NCBI GenBank assembly: GCA_023389895.1
Contig: JAEWDX010000026.1
Coordinates: forward strand, 1-7,305
Direction of reading: 5' to 3'
DNA: 7,305 nucleotides
From: Bacillota bacterium
Lineage (GTDB): Bacteria > Bacillota > Bacilli > Bacillales > Cytobacillaceae
Both the position numbers and the translations under genes were made by a program. This document shows, one piece after another, positions 6,558-7,305 of this stretch. Every line of letters begins with the position of its first letter. Positions within the stretch are counted from its first letter, which is position 1. The notes beneath the pieces are model-generated. The model made no database searches. It was not told the origin of the DNA and saw nothing but the letters and a program-made list of their open reading frames with translations.

Positions 6558-7305
6558 CTACTCCCATATGAATCGGTAATTAACTTTTCCAATAGAAATG
6601 ATATCATCTTCATTTAAGGCATAAATTTTATATGGAACTAGAGTTTCGCCATTTAATTTCGTACCATTTCTCGAACCTAAATCTTTTACACCACAGCTGT
6701 TATCAATTTTGATAAATTCTAAATGAACACGTGAGATACCAGCGCTATCCTCAACATAGTGGACAGCTGTTTCATTTCGGCCAATTGTAAAACTATTTTC
6801 TGATAGTGCGATTTTTTCATTTTCTCCATCCCGCTCAACTTCTAAATATGGCTCCCTTGTTAGCTGAAGAGAAATATCATCTTCCTCCTCGTCATCTAAT
6901 AAGACAGTGTCATCATTTTCTACTAACAAATTTGTATCTAATGAAAAAGAAGGCTGTTGTTCTTGAAAAGGGTTATACACATTTCTTTCAGTATTCTTCG
7001 GTGAATTTTGATACTGCGGAACATTCGTTTGAACATTTGTGCTCATCTGTATTTCCTGGCCTTGCTGCATGAATTGTCCGGCATTTTCCTGTGGGCTTGT
7101 TCCATTACCACTATAATAGTGATTTTGTTGCCCTCCATAAGGAGCAAATTGGGAAGGGGCAGCTCCATATCCCCACTGCATGTTTCCACCCTGAACCGGG
7201 GTTTCTGGTTGTTGATTTGTTGCCGCAACTTCCACCATTGCATTTAAAGGATCTTTTGAGCGTTTTAGAAACAGAAATATTACTGTTATTAGCACTAAAA
7301 TTGAT
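6558..7305 (-). CDS. Membrane-anchored FHA-domain protein, C-terminal part (5' end outside window)
   Basis: The protein ends in a forkhead-associated domain, which binds phosphothreonine peptides. Counting from the GTG at 7295, the domain spans about 148-245 and shows FTIGRN (169-174), SRVHLEF (188-194) and DLGSRNGTKLNG (205-216). The Arg, Ser-Arg-x-His and Asn residues that hold phosphothreonine are all present. The frame stays open upstream of that GTG to the window edge (reading Ser-Ile-Leu), and the visible N-terminus is a hydrophobic stretch followed by KRSK. The GTG is therefore very unlikely to be the true start; what we see is the end of a membrane helix with the FHA part inside the cell and an unseen domain outside. 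Between helix and FHA lies a Q/G/Y/N-rich disordered linker (about 28-115), then DDTVLL and an acidic run (128-140), a plausible kinase target. It is the first visible gene of the operon, 6 bases before the phosphatase. Confidence 0.92.
   Translation of the reverse strand, partial: SILVLITVIFLFLKRSKDPLNAMVEVAATNQQPETPVQGGNMQWGYGAAPSQFAPYGGQQNHYYSGNGTSPQENAGQFMQQGQEIQMSTNVQTNVPQYQNSPKNTERNVYNPFQEQQPSFSLDTNLLVENDDTVLLDDEEEDDISLQLTREPYLEVERDGENEKIALSENSFTIGRNETAVHYVEDSAGISRVHLEFIKIDNSCGVKDLGSRNGTKLNGETLVPYKIYALNEDDIISIGKVNYRFIWE
6561..6565 (-). promoter_or_regulatory. Ribosome binding site of the phosphatase gene, at the end of the FHA gene
   Basis: GGGAG covers the last two sense codons of the FHA gene and directly abuts its TAG stop (6560-6558). 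It lies 9 bases before ATG at 6551. A second ATG at 6555 opens a frame of only four codons, so 6551 is the real start. The arrangement suggests translational coupling. Confidence 0.6.

Noticed and set aside
7043..7243. Minus-strand open frame of 66 codons inside the FHA gene
   Set aside because: It is out of frame with the FHA protein, overlaps its low-complexity linker, and has no recognisable features.
7293..7295. GTG as start codon of the FHA protein
   Set aside because: The frame continues open upstream with hydrophobic residues to the window edge, there is no visible ribosome binding site, and starting here would cut a membrane helix in half.
1..7305. CRISPR arrays, insertion sequences, tRNA or rRNA genes, phage attachment sites
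   Set aside because: I saw no direct-repeat arrays, transposase-like proteins, tRNA-like folds or target-site duplications anywhere in the window.

Overview
The window looks like chromosomal DNA of a low-GC Gram-positive bacterium, most likely Bacillaceae or a close relative. The evidence is the AT-rich composition, strong AGGAGG-type ribosome binding sites, a leucine T-box leader in front of leuS, and a Bacillales-type EssB/YukC protein. All recognised genes are on the minus strand, so transcription runs from high to low coordinates. The species cannot be fixed from the sequence alone.

Layout in the direction of transcription: (1) 7305-6558, the 3' part of a gene for a membrane-anchored protein with a cytoplasmic FHA domain; its 5' end lies outside the window. 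(2) 6551-5610, a PP2C-type protein phosphatase. (3) 5604-4681, a Ser/Thr protein kinase with one C-terminal membrane anchor. (4) 4611-3790, a zinc-ribbon protein with about five membrane segments. (5) 3773-2292, an EssB/YukC-type protein of the type VII (WXG100/Esx) secretion apparatus. (6) A 473-bp non-coding stretch (2291-1819) holding a leuS promoter and a leucine T-box riboswitch with its terminator. (7) 1818-1, leuS, cut by the window edge after 606 codons.

Genes 1 to 5 look like one operon. The gaps are 6, 5, 69 and 16 bases. The ribosome binding sites of the phosphatase and kinase genes overlap the stop codon or last codons of the gene before, which suggests translational coupling. The set makes a coherent phospho-threonine module: a kinase writes the mark, a PP2C phosphatase erases it, and an FHA domain reads it. 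All of this sits next to EssB, whose own cytoplasmic domain is a degenerate kinase fold. The most interesting reading is a type VII secretion machine, or a variant of one, controlled by reversible phosphorylation. This would be analogous in logic to the PpkA/PppA/Fha pathway of type VI secretion. No WXG100 substrate, EsaB/YukD, EssC ATPase or EsaA gene is visible here, so the link to a complete secretion system is inference.

leuS appears to be a separate, housekeeping transcription unit controlled by uncharged tRNA-Leu through the T-box.
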